Counted from the first letter of the stretch, positions 1 to 13,192 are shown. The stretch: 64,000 bases of DNA from Magicicada septendecula (GCA_034769895.1 CM068373.1:284799379-284863378); one strand, 5' to 3'. A program made the numbers and translations. Notes: generated by a model not told the origin, from the sequence alone.

Positions 1-133
1 TTTAAAAGAAAAAATTTTTGCCTTTTTATTTATTATTTAATTTTTAATTAATTATTTTATTTGTATTGGTGTAATTTTATTTCTTTTAATTATTGTTTTT
101 ATCAATTTAATCACTTAGTATAACCAGAATTAT

Positions 134-418
134 TATTTTGCCAAACATTATGCTACTGACTTGTTATAATATTATTGTATACACATACCACCAAAGTCAG
201 TAAAATTCCATTTTTCAAAACAATGAATAAGGCCTTCTCGAAATATTAAAATTTCATCATCAGTTCATACACTGTAATGTTCCTACATTTAAAGGAAAAC
301 ATCACAACAGGAACATTACAGTGTATGAACTGATGATGAAATTTTAATATTTCGAAAAGGCCTTATTCATTGTTTTAAAAAATGGAATTTTACTGACTTT
401 TGTGGTATGTGTATATAA
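134..418. mobile_element. Foldback element with hammerhead-like arms
   Basis: Two arms of about 108 bp (about 176-284 and 309-417) are near-perfect inverted repeats around a 24-nt loop. The left side has an extra unpaired tail of about 42 nt. The whole is flanked by a 13-bp direct repeat, taaccagaattat, at 121-133 and 419-431, read as the target duplication. There is no coding capacity. The arms carry a hammerhead-like core, and the arm-plus-tail layout matches the Penelope-related units at 3523 and 25510, so a PLE-derived non-autonomous element is the best guess. It is inserted in the old LTR of 1-2206. Confidence 0.7.
325..370 (+). ncRNA. Hammerhead ribozyme-like motif, right arm of foldback
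   Basis: Stem I is atgaa (325-329) with ttcat (366-370). The core CTGATGA is at 330-336. Stem II is gaaat (338-342) with atttc (349-353). GAAA follows at 354-357. Stem III lies within the self-complementary AAGGCCTT, and the cleavage-site nucleotide would be A365. The pair beside the cleavage site is A-T rather than the usual C-G, so activity is doubtful. The left arm carries the mirrored motif with a changed GAAA box. Confidence 0.55.
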
Positions 419-2206
419 TAACCAGAATTATGTTTCTGCGTTAAATGGATTGTCTCCTGTACTAATCGATTAGCGGTCCTTCATTAGTCTAAGTGTGTAC
501 TCCTTCCACGTTGTGAATCTCCGCTTTTCTTGTAGTCCAGGTATTAAATATTGTTTTATATTCTTCTATTTATATGATTATAAATAAATAGAAGCCAAAA
601 TTAGAAAATTCCAATTTTTTATTAACAAAATAATAATTGATCAATTTTAAATCGATTAGTGAATCGATAAATTACAGACTCGTTTCTCAGGGCGAATGAA
701 TACAGTATATAAATTCTTAATATTAAGTCACAGGTTCTTTGAGCTGTTATTTTATAATAGTCAGAGAAAGGGCAAAGTCTGAAAAGTATAACACTTACAA
801 TACAATGCTTAATTGTCTAAAAATACAAATTATTATTTAATATATAAAGGTGAATGATTAAAAAATTGTTGCGAACCCAAACTGATGACGGAGTCTTGTC
901 GAGGCTGCAAAGGATTATGGGAATTCAAAATGGCTGCCTCCGTGCGCATATGTTGACTAACTCCTGCACTACGGAATTCTCTTCAAATAAATGTTCTGCT
1001 CCAAGTTTTCCTCGTCCCAGCAGTAGTGATTAATTCCTCTGGTGATAGTGTAGTTGTCCAGGATCAGTGGTCAGTGATTCGTCTCGATAATCGGTGTTTA
1101 ATAGTGTTCTTATTTCACTTTAGTCCATAAGGTCGATAATGGCAGATTTTGTCTCGATATTCAGAATTAGCAATTATATGTTTTAAAATAGTTATTGAAC
1201 TTTTTAATGTTCAGTAATTGTTTTCATTAATAGTTTAAACTGGTTTATTTCACTGAATTTAGTGTTAACTCAAGTTTTTCCAAATTCGCGAGTTTAATTT
1301 TGATAGGTTTGTTTTATGTCCACCATCTTTTCTTCTCTCTTTATATGAATTAATTGCGAGAGCTCGTTATGAAGTGTACTACTCAAATTATTCCCTATTT
1401 CAAACATTTAAGCCTGGGGTTCAATGAACTTAATATACACAAAACACATCTGTTTTTTCCTTATAAATTATTCCTTAAAATTAATTTTGGTACAGTCTTG
1501 GCTGTTTTTGTTTTATTTTAGGGATGTACCCTTGGTCACTTCACTATTTATTTCCTGCTCTTATTTTATCTTTTGTCATTTTATTGAATGTTGTAAGATA
1601 AAGAGTGGCACTTACATAGAAACATTTTTAGTTTATTTTCATAACAAAATAACTTACACTGGTCCACTGTTATTCTTTGATCTTATCTCTATTCACTTTT
1701 CTAGTCTTATATGATCAAGAATCTTATTTACAGAGGATTATTAAGATTTGTTTTTTTCTCATTATAAAAATAACTTTCACTGGTACACTTTTAATTATAC
1801 CTCTAGACACTTTTCCTTATACGTACTTTACATTAGTATTTATTTTATGGTGTTATACTTTTTTAGGGACCTTTAATCTCTTTTGGGGTTTTATATTCCT
1901 ATTACTTGGTTTCTTTCAAAAGTAGTCCTTTTATTCTGGATGTCGGTTTCTTCTGGGTATTTCCTTACTTACTCCTATCCTACCTGGGTATTTCCTTACT
2001 TTATCCTGGCTTTTTGTTTTATTTTTTATAACTTATCATATATTGCATATTTGGTTTTAATTGATATTCTTTCTTCAGACTATGATTGCACTTTACTGTG
2101 GTCCTTAATTAATTTTTAATGTAGTTTTCTTTGATTTAATTTTATTCTTACTTTATTTATGATCATTTTTTCATTCACAACAATGTGGATCATCTGTCAT
2201 GCTACA

Positions 2207-3510
2207 ATGTTTGTATATTTACATGAACTATAACAGAGACAGTAGGCAGAAGGAAGGAAGAAGATAGGGAGGAGAAGACTAAAGCTACTGGATGACAAAA
2301 TGTAAGGCTTTGGTATGAAAAGATGAACGCTCAAGAAACTTATTTGTGGAATAGATATTTATGAAACAGCAGTGGTGTTTAGGACCTGACACACAGCGGA
2401 ATATCGTATATGATGATTATGACAATGATGGTAATGGTGATGGTGATGTAGATACACATGCATGTGCATATTATAATGTTACAAAAAGTAGCCCGTCTAG
2501 AAAGAAGAAATTACCATTTAATAGGAAAATGAGTTACAACATAGAAGGAATAAAGAAAATCAAAGTATGAAAGAATTAATGAACAGGAATATTAAAATAT
2601 AGCACAATAATTATATAAAAACTAGACAAAGACTGAGACGATGACAAAACCCAAGTGATTGGCAGAGTGAAGGATAAAAATAAATAACTTTATGACCATA
2701 ACACAACTCCTTTTCAAACAATAATAATATAGTAGATGTAATAATGAAAGTACAAAGCTATAGCCAAAAGTATGAGTAGTTCAATGTAAAATTGCCAATA
2801 CATAAATGTAAATTGAGTAATGTTAAATAATATTGTTATTAGAATAGCAAGGGAATAAATCCCTTATATAATAAATACCCAATGTCAATGATAAGATGAG
2901 TTGTGTGGTTAGATCAAAGTGAAGGAAAGAAAGAAAAACAGTGAGTAATAATACTAAAGTGCATAACCGAACCAAGAAAATTATACTAACTGAAAGTCAG
3001 CAGTAGTAATAATGTGTAAAATGAATAATAAGTAATGCTTGAGTAAAAAATGACTAATGTATAGTGTGGAAAAATTAAGGCATAATAGGCCTATCCAAGT
3101 GGAATAAGTAGAATTAATGGTCATGTTTTAAAATAAGAAAATAATAGTTAAGTAATAGTTATCTGTTTGTATTAAAAAAGAATATATCTAAGGGTAAAAA
3201 AAGCATGTTTAATGAATAATAGTTACCTAATGAGAGTAGGAAGGTAGGCAATGTATTAAAAAATAGCATGAGCATAGCATGTTAGAAGGAATAGTATTAG
3301 CCTATGTTTTAAAAATGATTATGAATCATTAAATGTTACATGTTAATTTATTGTAGTTATGTTTAAAATAGTTCAGTTTCATGAAACTCAAGAAATATGT
3401 TATAATAACTGTATAAAGAAAGTCAGGTGATCTAGGCATAAGGAGCCTATAATGAAAAAACAGTAATTTGTAAAATCTGGTATTATAGCAGTAATAAGTA
3501 TAGACAAAAT
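2207..3510. other. A-rich sequence without a gene; possible old plus-strand LTR
   Basis: No ORF has protein-like composition. The plus strand is A- and purine-rich like the plus strand of the long LTRs nearby. Removing the Helitron (4238-23046) would place this stretch next to 23047-24540, which ends in primer-site-like repeats, so the two may be halves of one old LTR. That is inference only. Confidence 0.3.
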
Positions 3511-3754
3511 GTAGGTAATACTCTTGGATTTCGTTGTCCATGATGTGTCCATTACTTAACTAAATACAACTATTATATTAACGACTCGGAACACAAAGTT
3601 TTTTATAAGTAAAAACATAAAGTTTTACCTTACATCCTGAACCGGTTTTCACCTTTAAAAGGCTTCTTCAGAGGCTGCCGCTGGTAGCGCTATCCGTCCT
3701 GTTGTGGGCAACAGAATCGAATTTCGAAAGATCGATGCTGTGTGTGTGGTGTGA

Positions 3755-4046
3755 ATCCACCTTTGCAAACCACCTCATTGAAGCAAACCACACATACAAA
3801 AACATCGACAATAAGATGAACATTCTACATGTACACACAAAAGGCCGAAAACTAGACACTCTAGAACAATTGGAAATATACAAACACATGAAAACAGATA
3901 AAAACAACATCATAAACGAACAGACACAATTCAAATCGCACGCATTATTCGAACATATCTCACCCCACACACACAGCATCGATCTTTCGAAATTCGATTC
4001 CGTCGCCCACAACAGGATGGACAGCGCTACCAGCGGCAGCCTCTGA
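3755..4046 (+). pseudogene. C-terminal fragment of a PLE reverse transcriptase/GIY-YIG protein
   Basis: The plus-strand frame from about 3755 to the stop at 4046 reads STFANHLIEANHTYKN, then ...HVHTKGRKLDTLEQLE, ending ...SATSGSL. It is nearly identical to the last third of the protein encoded at 26605-27584. Only the region after the GIY-YIG core survives; the reverse transcriptase and the GIY-YIG motif are absent. The 114-aa frames on both strands start inside the arms and are not genes. Confidence 0.75.
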
Positions 4047-4081
4047 AGAAGCCTTTTAAAGGTGAAAACCGGTTCAGGTTG
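4037..4081 (+). ncRNA. Hammerhead ribozyme-like motif, right arm
   Basis: Stem I is cagcct (4037-4042) with aggttg (4076-4081). The core CTGAAGA is at 4043-4049; position 7 of the hammerhead core is free to vary. Stem II is gcctt with aaggt. GAAA is at 4064-4067. Stem III is the self-complementary ACCGGT, and the expected cleavage-site nucleotide is C4075. The mirrored copy lies at about 3632-3677 on the minus strand, with a mismatch in stem I. Confidence 0.65.
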
Positions 4082-4237
4082 TAAGATAAAACTTTATGTT
4101 CTTACTTATAAAAAACTTTGTGTTCCGAGTCGTTAATATAATAGTTGTATTTAGGTAGGTAATACTATTAGAATTGATAATATAAATTTAAGGACACATA
4201 ATGTATATCAAAAGAACCAGTTATAAAATAATTCATA

Positions 4238-4268
4238 CTAGTGGTCGCCCAGTGGTCGAAATTCGACC
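4238..4268 (-). other. Helitron 3' terminus: hairpin plus CTAG
   Basis: On the minus strand a perfect inverted repeat, ggtcgaatttcgacc (4268-4254), is followed after 12 nt by the terminal CTAG (4241-4238). The next base outward is T, as expected for insertion between A and T. This layout is the standard Helitron replication terminator. Confidence 0.85.
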
Positions 4269-5013
4269 GTAATTCATTAAATTTTTAAGTTTGAACATTA
4301 TTGAGGTTCTTTTGTCAGAGAGTATACCTCTATAATCATTGCATATAATTTTTTTGAATTTTGTTCTATTACGTCAGCTGCGAGCATGTACAAATACGTC
4401 ATTAGCGTGTGTTGTTTGCCTTAATTCCCTGCAATACCTATGAAATTTAAAATTTAATGTTAGTAACAGTTGAAAAAAAAAACACAATTACAGCTTGTAT
4501 TCGTATTTATTTTTTGATATAATTCATTGTCAGTTTTAATTTTTTCATGTTATTATTGAATCAAATAAACGCTAATAAAAATGAGACTTGACATTCATAG
4601 AAGTATAAGATACATTGTTTTCAATTCCAGTGGATTACATTCCATTTTTGGTAAGGTACAAAATTCGAAAACAGTTTGAAGATTATCTGCTACAAAGCTT
4701 ATATAATTTTTTAATTTTTTTTCTTCTATGCATTAATTTTCGAGTTATTTGAAAAATATGAAAGATAGGAAAAATGAGGTTTAGCTTGGCTAAGCCATAT
4801 TTAAAAAGCAATAACGCGTTTTTTGACATTTCCTTGGGTTTTTTTTATTGCCATACTGACCAGGTTTCGCCAAGGCTACACAGTTATTTTGCCTATCTTT
4901 TTCGAATTATATAAAATTTAAATAAAAAATTAATAAAAAATAAAAAATGAAATAAAAAATACGTGCCTCGTTTTTTTTCATATATTTTTCATTAAATCAA
5001 AAAAACCGGGCAG
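4269..5013. other. Helitron 3' untranslated region
   Basis: AT-rich sequence between the end of the helicase frame and the Helitron terminus. No ORF, repeat or RNA gene was recognised. Confidence 0.5.
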
Positions 5014-6683
5014 TTAAAAAAATAAATGTTGTCCATTGAACTTAAAATAGTTTGAAAGTGAATTTAATGATTCAGAACTTCTGTGTAAACAATGTTTTTT
5101 TGTAAAAACTCTTTCATCATTTGCTAAATGCCCTTGGCCATTATATTCGGAAATATAAAATCTCAAACCATCGAATGATCGAACTCTACTTGCTGCGACG
5201 TACAATTGACCATGTGTAAAAACTGGCTGCCTCAATAAAATTCCAATTTTTTCGAATGTTTGTCCTTGAGACTTATTTATTGTCATCGCAAATGCAGGTA
5301 TAATTGGAAATTGAGTTCTTTGAAAGTTAAATGGTAAAACAGTACCGGAATATGTTAAATTTATACGTGGAATCAAAATTCTCTTATTGCGTGCGGTTCC
5401 AGTTAAAACTTCGCAATCAATAGCATTACGATGCATACACTTGATGTGCATTCTTGTTCCATTGACTAATGCTTCCTTTGTATTTAAGTTTCTGATCAGT
5501 AAAACGATGCAATTAACTTTCAATACTAACTTATGTGGTGGCAAACCACTAATAGTCAAAGAATTCAAAAACTCTACTGGATAGTTATTGATTTCATTGT
5601 CATCATCACAAATTATTTTATCGTAGCTATGATATGTTTTCTGTTCACCTGGTATTCGATTAAGTATATCAGTATTAATAAAAGTACAATCATCATTTTT
5701 AGGTGCTAAAATAACTGACTTCAATATGTTATCTGAGAGTATGTTCTCGGAAATATTTCCATACACCTCATTAATAATATTATTTTCATCTCCTCTTAAT
5801 TGGTGAGGTATTTCAATAATATTTTCACCAAACTGAGGGAATTGTGGGGCTTCATCATTACCAATTTTTTTCAAGAATTCGACAAATTCTATTTCACTTG
5901 GTAAGGCTCTCATATTTTGAGTAAACGTTACTTTATGAAAATAAACAAATTTATGCCAACTCGTGACACAATTTTCAATTAAAGTTGCACGTGATCCATG
6001 TGGGACAACTGGTAAGATTTGCCGAAAATCACCGCACAGAAGTATCATTTTCCCTCCAAATGGTTTATGTTTATCATTTTCATCGCATAGATCCTGCAAT
6101 AATGCAGTAATAAACACTTGCAGTGGGCACATAGAAATTTCATCAATAATTATCAATGATGATGAATTTATATAACGTCCATAGCTACTATTTGCGGTAA
6201 TATTCGCTACAGAATTTTCCAAAATGGGTATAGGCAATTTAAACACATTGTGTAAAGTTCTACCTCCAAGTAATAGAGTTGAAGCTATGCCACTGAACGC
6301 TGTTGCAATGCAACTAAGATTAAGCGAATTTAATTCGTGAATGATTGCTGTTTGTGTGAATGTTTTTCCACAACCTGCATGAGCGGTTAAACAAAAAACA
6401 TTAGATCCAGTATCATGATGCAAAACTTCACGAATCACACGATCAATTAGATTACGCTGTTCAATATTTGCAGTTTCATAATGCTCAGAAAACAGAAACT
6501 CTTGTTCTATTGGATCAATAGCATTTGCTTCATCTGTTCTCTGCGAATACGTGGGAACTGGTAAACCAAGTTCTTGACATGACAAATTATGAACATTCAA
6601 ATTATCTTCAATTTCTAACAGAGCTGTATTAAAGGATACTTCTTCATTGTAATCTCTCAAAAAATCTTCACTAAGATATACTT
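5014..6683 (-). pseudogene. Helitron Pif1-like helicase, C-terminal part
   Basis: This encodes the SF1B helicase domain of the Helitron Rep-helicase, which unwinds DNA during rolling-circle transposition. Motifs in order: Walker A AHAGCGKT (about 6365-6385), Walker B IIIDEISM, GDFRQILP, TQNMRA, then near the C-terminus INKSQGQT and YVAASRVRS. The frame is open for about 555 codons after the junction. The first few residues of the open frame (MYYLSCY) come from the inserted LTR, not the Helitron. Real helicase sequence resumes at KVYLSEDF, which would directly follow LWNEF of the Rep part at 19613. The domain itself looks well preserved; the break is the insertion upstream. Confidence 0.88.
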
Positions 6684-9617
6684 TGTAGCATGACAGATAA
6701 TACACTAAGTAATAATTCCATTATGATCATAAATACATTAAATTACAATTAACTCAAAAGAAATATCGAAGGAAAATAATTAAATATCAAATGAAAATAA
6801 TTGAATATCAAATGAAAATAATTAAATATCAAAGGAAAACACCACCGTAAAAGAAAAGTATAATTAAATTATAAAATTGCAACTATAAAGTATCAAGAAA
6901 ATAAAAATCCAAGGAAACTAATATAAAATCAGGAGAATACCCAGGTAGGTTAGGAGCAGGTAATAAAGAAGATACCCCGAACCAACCAACGGACAAAATG
7001 AAACCGAATTACCTTGGAAAACTCAAGAAGGAAGAAGAGAAGAAAAGAAGATATAGGATGGGAGGACTACGAGCAATACCCATGATAAACCTATTACTAT
7101 TAACAATGATAAACCCCAAACCAAATTTTAATGTCACCCAAAGAAAGTATAACACCCCAAAACCTCAAAGCAATGTAAATTAATTATAAACTAAAGTATT
7201 TAGTAGTGTGAATAGAAGTGCACCAACTAAAGTTATTATATAATAAAATAAACAATTCTTCACAGTCCATTATAACTAAAAGTTTGGTCTTAGAATATTG
7301 TAGAACTCAAATATAAGTCAGAACCAACAGTGTAAGTATACCAGTGCAAGTGATTTAAATATAATAAACTTCAAGTAAAGGTGTAACTGTTACTTGAACT
7401 ATGTGCTATTAAATAACTTTTATATTTTATATAATTACAGAAATGACAGGTCATGAAATATTGTTGTGAAAATATTTCTAATGTTTCATAGAAGAGGCCA
7501 CTTTTTATCAAAAAACATTCATAGAAATGTAAATGATAAAGAGAGCAGGTGGGGAATAATTACTGTGACAGGGGATTAAAATATAATACATAATATAAAC
7601 AGAAAGGACTGTAATTAAATTAAGTTTATCAAAAATTAAAATTTTAAATGGCTGATTATGTTTAGAGCCTATGAACTCCACATTTCAAGGTGGTATATAG
7701 AATAAGAATTATTATTAAGATAAGAATGTTTGTTAATATAACAGTTTCATACAGCATAAAATGTTTATGTCTGTATACTATAATAATTTATAAAATGTTT
7801 GTTATGTATTTTAAAAAATAGTTAAAACCAAAATGTCTGACTTTAAAGACTAGAAATTAATTTTCAATATTGTTTTTGTATTATGAGCAGGAATACATTG
7901 CTACATGTACCAATAGTTATATAAGGAAATTTTATTTAATATTATGTTAATTTTAGAATGTCAGAGGGGGTATAGAAATAACATTATTCGAAAAACGGTA
8001 TATGTAAAAATATAAAATCTAGGCCAAATAATAAATTCCAATTAACATTATAATTGAGTAAGAAGGTTTAATAAACCAAGTAAACTAATGAGATTTATAT
8101 AAGGTGAATCAATCACCAACTACTCTAACTGAAACTATACATTAAAGGAATAATATAAAAAGATGTATTAAATTATTAAAAAATTTTAAAATGTAATACC
8201 TAACAATTTTAAAGGAGGAATAGTAAATTCATGAATTGTAACTAAAAGAATGATCAAATGATAAATTTGTAAGAAATTAAGGAAGTAAAGATTTATATCA
8301 ATCTGAAATTTATTATAATCATATTTATAACACCTAAGATGGCTAAAATTTTGGACAAGGACAGGAAACAGACTTGAGCCTGTCTTTCCAAAATGACAGA
8401 AATATAGCAATTTTGACAAAAATCTTTATAAATATGGACTATGGTATGTCAAATTAAACAGAAGGAGTTAAAGAAACCAATTATGCAATTACTAGTTCAC
8501 GAATATAATCAATAAACAAAAAATATTCTGAATATAATGTATTTTGAATCACATGAAGAGGAAGTGGATTTATATTTAAACAATACATTTCTAATATTAA
8601 CTTGGCAAGATATTTCATGAGACGAAGGAAGTAAAACAGTTCTTAATTAACACTCAAAGCGAACGGTTGATTGAAGCTCGCGCTAAGAACATATAGCGAA
8701 TATTTTAATGGCGTGTAAAACTTTAGCCTAGAATCAACACGATAAATACCAACATTTAAAGCCAGTGAACACCAAACACTTAACCAGAACACCTCTAACA
8801 ACACAATAGACATTATACAATATTACGGAGAACAGAAAACAGTTGTGAAGGCAATTTTATTGTCAGAAATTCGAGACATAACATTCACGGTTTTCTTTAC
8901 CAACGAGGCGGCGGCCATGATGGTTCCGTGATGCAAAGCGAACTCTCCCGATTGAATTCATCCAGTCACCGTTGGGTATAAAATTGTGCATTATAAACAT
9001 TATATATTATTATCAATTTGTATATTTATTAATTAATAAGATTTATTTTGTAATGTTATACTTTCTATGATTGCCCCTTCTCTGACTATTATAATTATAA
9101 CCGTTAAAAGAACATTTCATAAAATAATTATATAATATAACCTGTCTTGAGAATCGATTATCCCTGTAAAAGAGTCGAACTTTATATCAATATCGATTTT
9201 AAATCGATATTTTCTGAAAAATTGTCAATAAATCAAATTAATTCAATTACCTGGTTTTAAATTTATTTCACCAGTTAAAATAAGAGTTTTCCTTAACTAC
9301 AGGACTTACTGGAAGATGACCATTACTAAAGGAGAGTGATATACTGGAGCCTAGAAGAAAATCGCCAATCGATTGGTCAAGTGAGACAATCTGATTAACT
9401 CCAAATTTATTTACTGTGAACCAGAAGTGAATAAATTGACATAAATAAATTACAGAATTTTAAATTTTTGACAAAAACCAATAACAAGAATTATTTATTA
9501 ATTATTTAAACTATAACCAAACATAAAAATTTTTTTTTGTATGAACATTTTTTTTTAATTTTTTGTACAATACAGAAATATTTATTTGTAACAAAAATAA
9601 ACAGGTCGAGTGTTACA
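6684..9617 (+). repeat. 5' LTR, about 2.9 kb
   Basis: It starts TGTAGCATG and ends GTGTTACA, giving complementary TGTA...TACA ends. Immediately after comes a lysine-tRNA-like primer region (ttgacgtccaactagagggc, a degenerate match to TGGCGCCCAACGTGGGGC). Positions 6684 to about 8003 are repeated as the 3' LTR; the remaining 1.6 kb has no second copy in the 3' LTR. A 61-codon ORF at 6998-7183 recurs in the 3' LTR simply because the LTRs are recent duplicates. Confidence 0.75.
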
Positions 9618-9724
9618 AATTGACGTCCAACTAGAGGGCTTTAATTAGCGATTGAAGGACTACAGTAACTTGCCCAATTACTAATTAAGCTTGGCAACGG
9701 TTATACAATCAAGAAGGAAGCAAC

Positions 9725-10413
9725 ATGCAGCGTCGTGCGACTTCTAACAAAAGGGCGGCAGAGGCCGAAAAGGAAGTCGATATGGGGGACAAGGAGGCAA
9801 CACACGTGGAAGATATAGAAGTATTAGTAACCCCGGTGGAACATAAACAACCCGCACCACCAGAGGAACAACATGAAGTACCAACGCAAACAGTCAATGT
9901 CCCAGAGAAGGAGAAGGAGAAATCCAAAACAATGGAAGATAGTAAAATGGACAAAATAATGGAAATGTTCCTGCAAATGAGAGAGGACATTGGGGGAACC
10001 AATAAGAAAATAGAGGAAAACAGCAAGGAAAGGAAGGAGGACAACCGATCATTGAGTAAGAAGATGGAAAAAACAGTAAGAAGATGGAAGAAAAGATTGA
10101 AAATACCAACAAGAGAATTGAAGAAAATAGTAAGAAGATGGAAGAGAAAATGGAAGAAAATAGTAAGAAGATGGAAAGTGACAACCAACAATTGAAGGAA
10201 GAATTAAGGGAAAATAACAAGAAAATGGAAGAGAAGATGGGGGAGAAGTTGGAAGAATTGAGAGAGGATAACCAACTACTTAGAGAAGAATTAAGGGAAG
10301 TCAACCAGGAAAACATGAACAAGGTAGACGAGAGAATAGAGTTGGCGAAGGAAGAGCTGAACAGGAAAATCAGCGACAATAAGAATGCTATAAATAAAAA
10401 ATTGGAACAATAG
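9725..10413 (+). pseudogene. Gag N-terminal, coiled-coil-rich region of the Ty3/gypsy fossil
   Basis: The frames here are dominated by E, K and N, with heptad-like runs such as KMEEKMEENSKKMEE, typical of a coiled coil. They lie just downstream of the primer-binding region, where gag starts. No conserved catalytic motif is expected or seen. It is part of a broken element. Confidence 0.6.
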
Positions 10414-11937
10414 ACAATAACAATAAATCAACAAATCAGGGAAGTTGACGAAAGATGTTGGCAAACGGAGAATGAAGTACAGGAAGTCAGGGAAGAAATA
10501 AATACCGAAATTACCCAGATCAAGGAACACCATAAGACAAGGTTGGAAGAAAACCGAAAAGAAACACAGGAGGAAATAAGTAAGGTGCGAAACCAAGTCA
10601 CAGAAAGGTGCGACGGGATGGAAGCGGTGATGACCAATATCACCGGTCAAGTGCGGCAGAGCCAGGAAGAGATGGAGGTAATCCGAAACTGACCGACTAA
10701 CTTCACTAATTTCCCCATGAATGAGAATCGAGAGTGGTTGAACTTCCGCCAATATAAAAGAAAGCCCATGGAGTTCTTGGCCCGAATAGAGGAGTATGTG
10801 ACAGTACGAAAATCTTGATGTCAGAATTATGGTATGAGTGGTAACAAATTATCGTATTTTATTGTATCACCCACACACACATACATGGAGAGAACAATTT
10901 CCCTTTGTGAAGAGACAACGACGCATATTCTAATAGATCAAAACGATTCCAAGGTCAGGAGCAGACGTGCGGAGACGAGCATACAAAATGGCCATCCAAG
11001 TGGAAACAGATTGTAAATAGCCACTCTCATTGGTCCAGAAGACGGGACGTCATTAAAATCAGTGATGACCTAACAAACAATGACCTGACAACAGGGCGTG
11101 AGCCAATTCTGAACAAAAGACAATGACGTGGATGCGCTAACACATACACAAAATATGTGCTTTGTATCCCCTCAGTCAGCATCAGACCATCAAGGCGTCA
11201 ACACGCTGTGAAAATCGCCGGCAGTTTTTGCCAGCGAAAGTGTTTCTTAATCAAACTAACAATGTGGTAACATACAGTAATAACTCTTTATCAGAAATAT
11301 CAAAGTAACTAGTAACAATGTAAATTAGAATCAGTGCAGCCAAAGAGACCTTTGGGACGATCGGCCGAACACCTGCTTGACCATGACGGCAATATAAGGA
11401 CAACGGAGACTTTATACGTAGATACAGGAAAGTCCAGCTATTTCTCTATTCCATTCTTTATTATTATTAACGTTGAGCTCAAAATTACAAAAATTCAATG
11501 TATGTGTAAATTCAATTTTGTCGAAATGAATGAGTGTGAGTGTGTATAGGCCGTACGGTACTTATAAATAATATTTTTCTTGTGAGACGTTGGTTTGTGT
11601 TCTGTTAAATATAAGAATCGATCAATTACAAGGTAACATGGGCAGTTGCAGTTAAATATAAATTCATTAAAAATTCCATAACAAGATTACTGCCTGAATA
11701 ATAGAAAATAACAGAACTGTAATACAGCGGAATATGTGTCCGCCATTTTGTCAATTTAGTATAAGGATTCCATTTTGTTTTATTAATGTTGATATTGATC
11801 TTAATTTTCTATGTTATTAAACGACAACTATATATGTATTACGCTGTCTGATTTAACTATTCCACACAATTATCCTGTCTCTGACAATCGCTTAATCGAA
11901 CCCTGGGACCCGAACACAAAAATTTTGAATCACGAAG
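10414..11937. other. Degraded gag and unassigned sequence inside the Ty3/gypsy fossil
   Basis: The first 400 bases still show gag-like coding texture (NREWLNFRQYKRKP near 10730). From about 10815 to 11937 there is no recognisable gag. The higher GC and a run of ACAC dinucleotides suggest foreign sequence, but I found no terminal repeats or target duplication to prove an insertion. Confidence 0.35.
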
Positions 11938-12617
11938 TTGGCACTACAAGATGGCCGCCGAACCAGTATGAAATACACAATAATTATGGTAATGAAAGGT
12001 AAACACCAAAACATACAATCACAACACCAAAATAAATATGTAAAGTTTGTTAACAAGTACATGGCCAAACATAGGGGCAACAGATGGGTCAATAACCGGG
12101 AGTTGTTAGATGAGTCATTTCGAGAAATGACAGATCATTGGTGGATGGCCAACCGCAGTGACATCGAAGATTACCAGCAGTTCAAGAGCTTATTTAAGGC
12201 GAAATACTGGTCTGAGACTACCCAAAATTTAATCCGAGACAACATCTGTCACGGACGTTACAAATGTGGGTCTCTCAATTACAACAGGTGGGTAACTCAA
12301 TGACGGCATACTTCCTCGGCAAAGTATGTATGGCTAAACATTTGGAACCAGCCATACCAGAAGAATGCCTCATCAACAAGTTATCATTTCACTATGATGA
12401 AGAGGTGATTCGAGCACGGAGAGGCGGCCAAATCAAAACCATACAGGCCATGACGGAACTTCTCGAAAATTATGAGAACGAGGAGTATTACCAACAAAGC
12501 CGGAGGAGGAATGATCGGCCAGAACCTAGGAACTATCCGAATACCAACAACGGTAACAACAACAACAATGGATACCAGGGAAACCGAGCCAATCCACCAA
12601 GTAATAACGCCAATAAC

Positions 12618-12649
<32 letters not shown>

Positions 12650-13142
12650 CAATAACCACGTTCAAGGTAATCAAAATAATAACAGAACAAATAATGGTTA
12701 TCAGGGTAATAGAAACTCATATTACCCAAACCCCAATGGTAATAGTCAGAGAAACCCCAACTATAATAACAATGAACGGTATTATAATAATAATCGTGGG
12801 CAACAAACAAATAATAACAATAGTAATAATAGGTTTTCTAGACCGAGGGTGAACTTCATACGCGCTGAAGACGGTCGCCAACGTAGGTACTACCATCAGC
12901 GACACAACAGCTACCATGAATATGAGGATCGGCGGAGGAGCCGAGAACGTGACGAACCAAGGTATAATCAGACTAGACGGAGTACAAGTCTAGACAATAC
13001 AGAACGGCAGACAAACCGCGAACAACCGTTGGATCATCGCGCAGAGCGGCAGGGACCCACTCAAGGTCTCCCGACTGATGCCTCAATCAATGCGACACAT
13101 AATAATGATGAAATCGAACATTTAAATGTGAGGAGGCAGTAA
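11938..13142 (+). pseudogene. Gag C-terminal and Asn-rich nucleocapsid-like region
   Basis: The first part (to about 12303) reads like a gag capsid region (WWMANRSDIEDYQQFKSLFKAKYW). The second (12264-13142) is very rich in Asn and Arg, with an (AAT)n run at about 12617-12650 and basic RRRSRERDEPR stretches that could bind RNA. No CCHC zinc knuckle is visible. Minus-strand frames rich in Ile and Tyr here are shadows of the AAT repeat. Confidence 0.6.
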
Positions 13143-13192
13143 TAAATAAACTAGACCCATTACTGCTCCTAACTCCTGGGTATATAAATGAG

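Larger units (their letters stand above)
1..2206 (-). mobile_element. Old long LTR (Ty3/gypsy type), minus strand, cut by the window edge
   Basis: Read on the minus strand from 2206, this begins TGTAGCATGACAGA, the same start as the LTRs at 6684 and 18293. Further blocks also match: an ACCCAGGTAGG stretch near 1940-1985, and an AATCGATT...GAGACAATC stretch near 445-475 that matches about 9365-9400. It is therefore a diverged copy of the same long LTR, running off the left edge, with a small foldback element inserted near its far end. The low similarity outside these blocks says it is much older than the copy at 6684. It has no coding content; the short ORFs here with membrane-like composition are AT-rich noise. 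Confidence 0.6.
3523..4154. mobile_element. Penelope-like foldback element with 12-bp target duplication
   Basis: Arms of about 170 bp (about 3580-3751 and 3968-4140) are inverted repeats around a unique centre that encodes the C-terminal end of a PLE protein. A tail of about 40 nt starting cttggatttcg is present on the left only. The target duplication gtaggtaatact is at 3511-3522 and 4155-4166. The arms match those of the large palindrome at 25510-27733. It is a short, coding-defective member of that PLE family, with hammerhead motifs facing outward in both arms. Confidence 0.85.

Noticed and set aside
1424-2119. Three overlapping frames with membrane-protein-like composition
   Set aside because: They are antisense to an A-rich LTR; T-rich DNA always translates to Phe/Leu/Ile. 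No start context or homology.
6998-7183. 61-codon Lys-rich ORF repeated at 18607-18792
   Set aside because: The repetition is explained by recent LTR duplication; no domain, and the older LTR at 1-2206 gives no sign that the frame is kept.
9709-10752. Ser/Leu/Phe-rich minus-strand ORFs of about 150-160 codons
   Set aside because: Antisense of the coiled-coil gag region; composition follows from GAA/AAG codons on the other strand.
12384-12917. Ile- and Tyr-rich minus and alternate-frame ORFs
   Set aside because: Shadows of the Asn-codon (AAT/AAC) repeat in the gag region.
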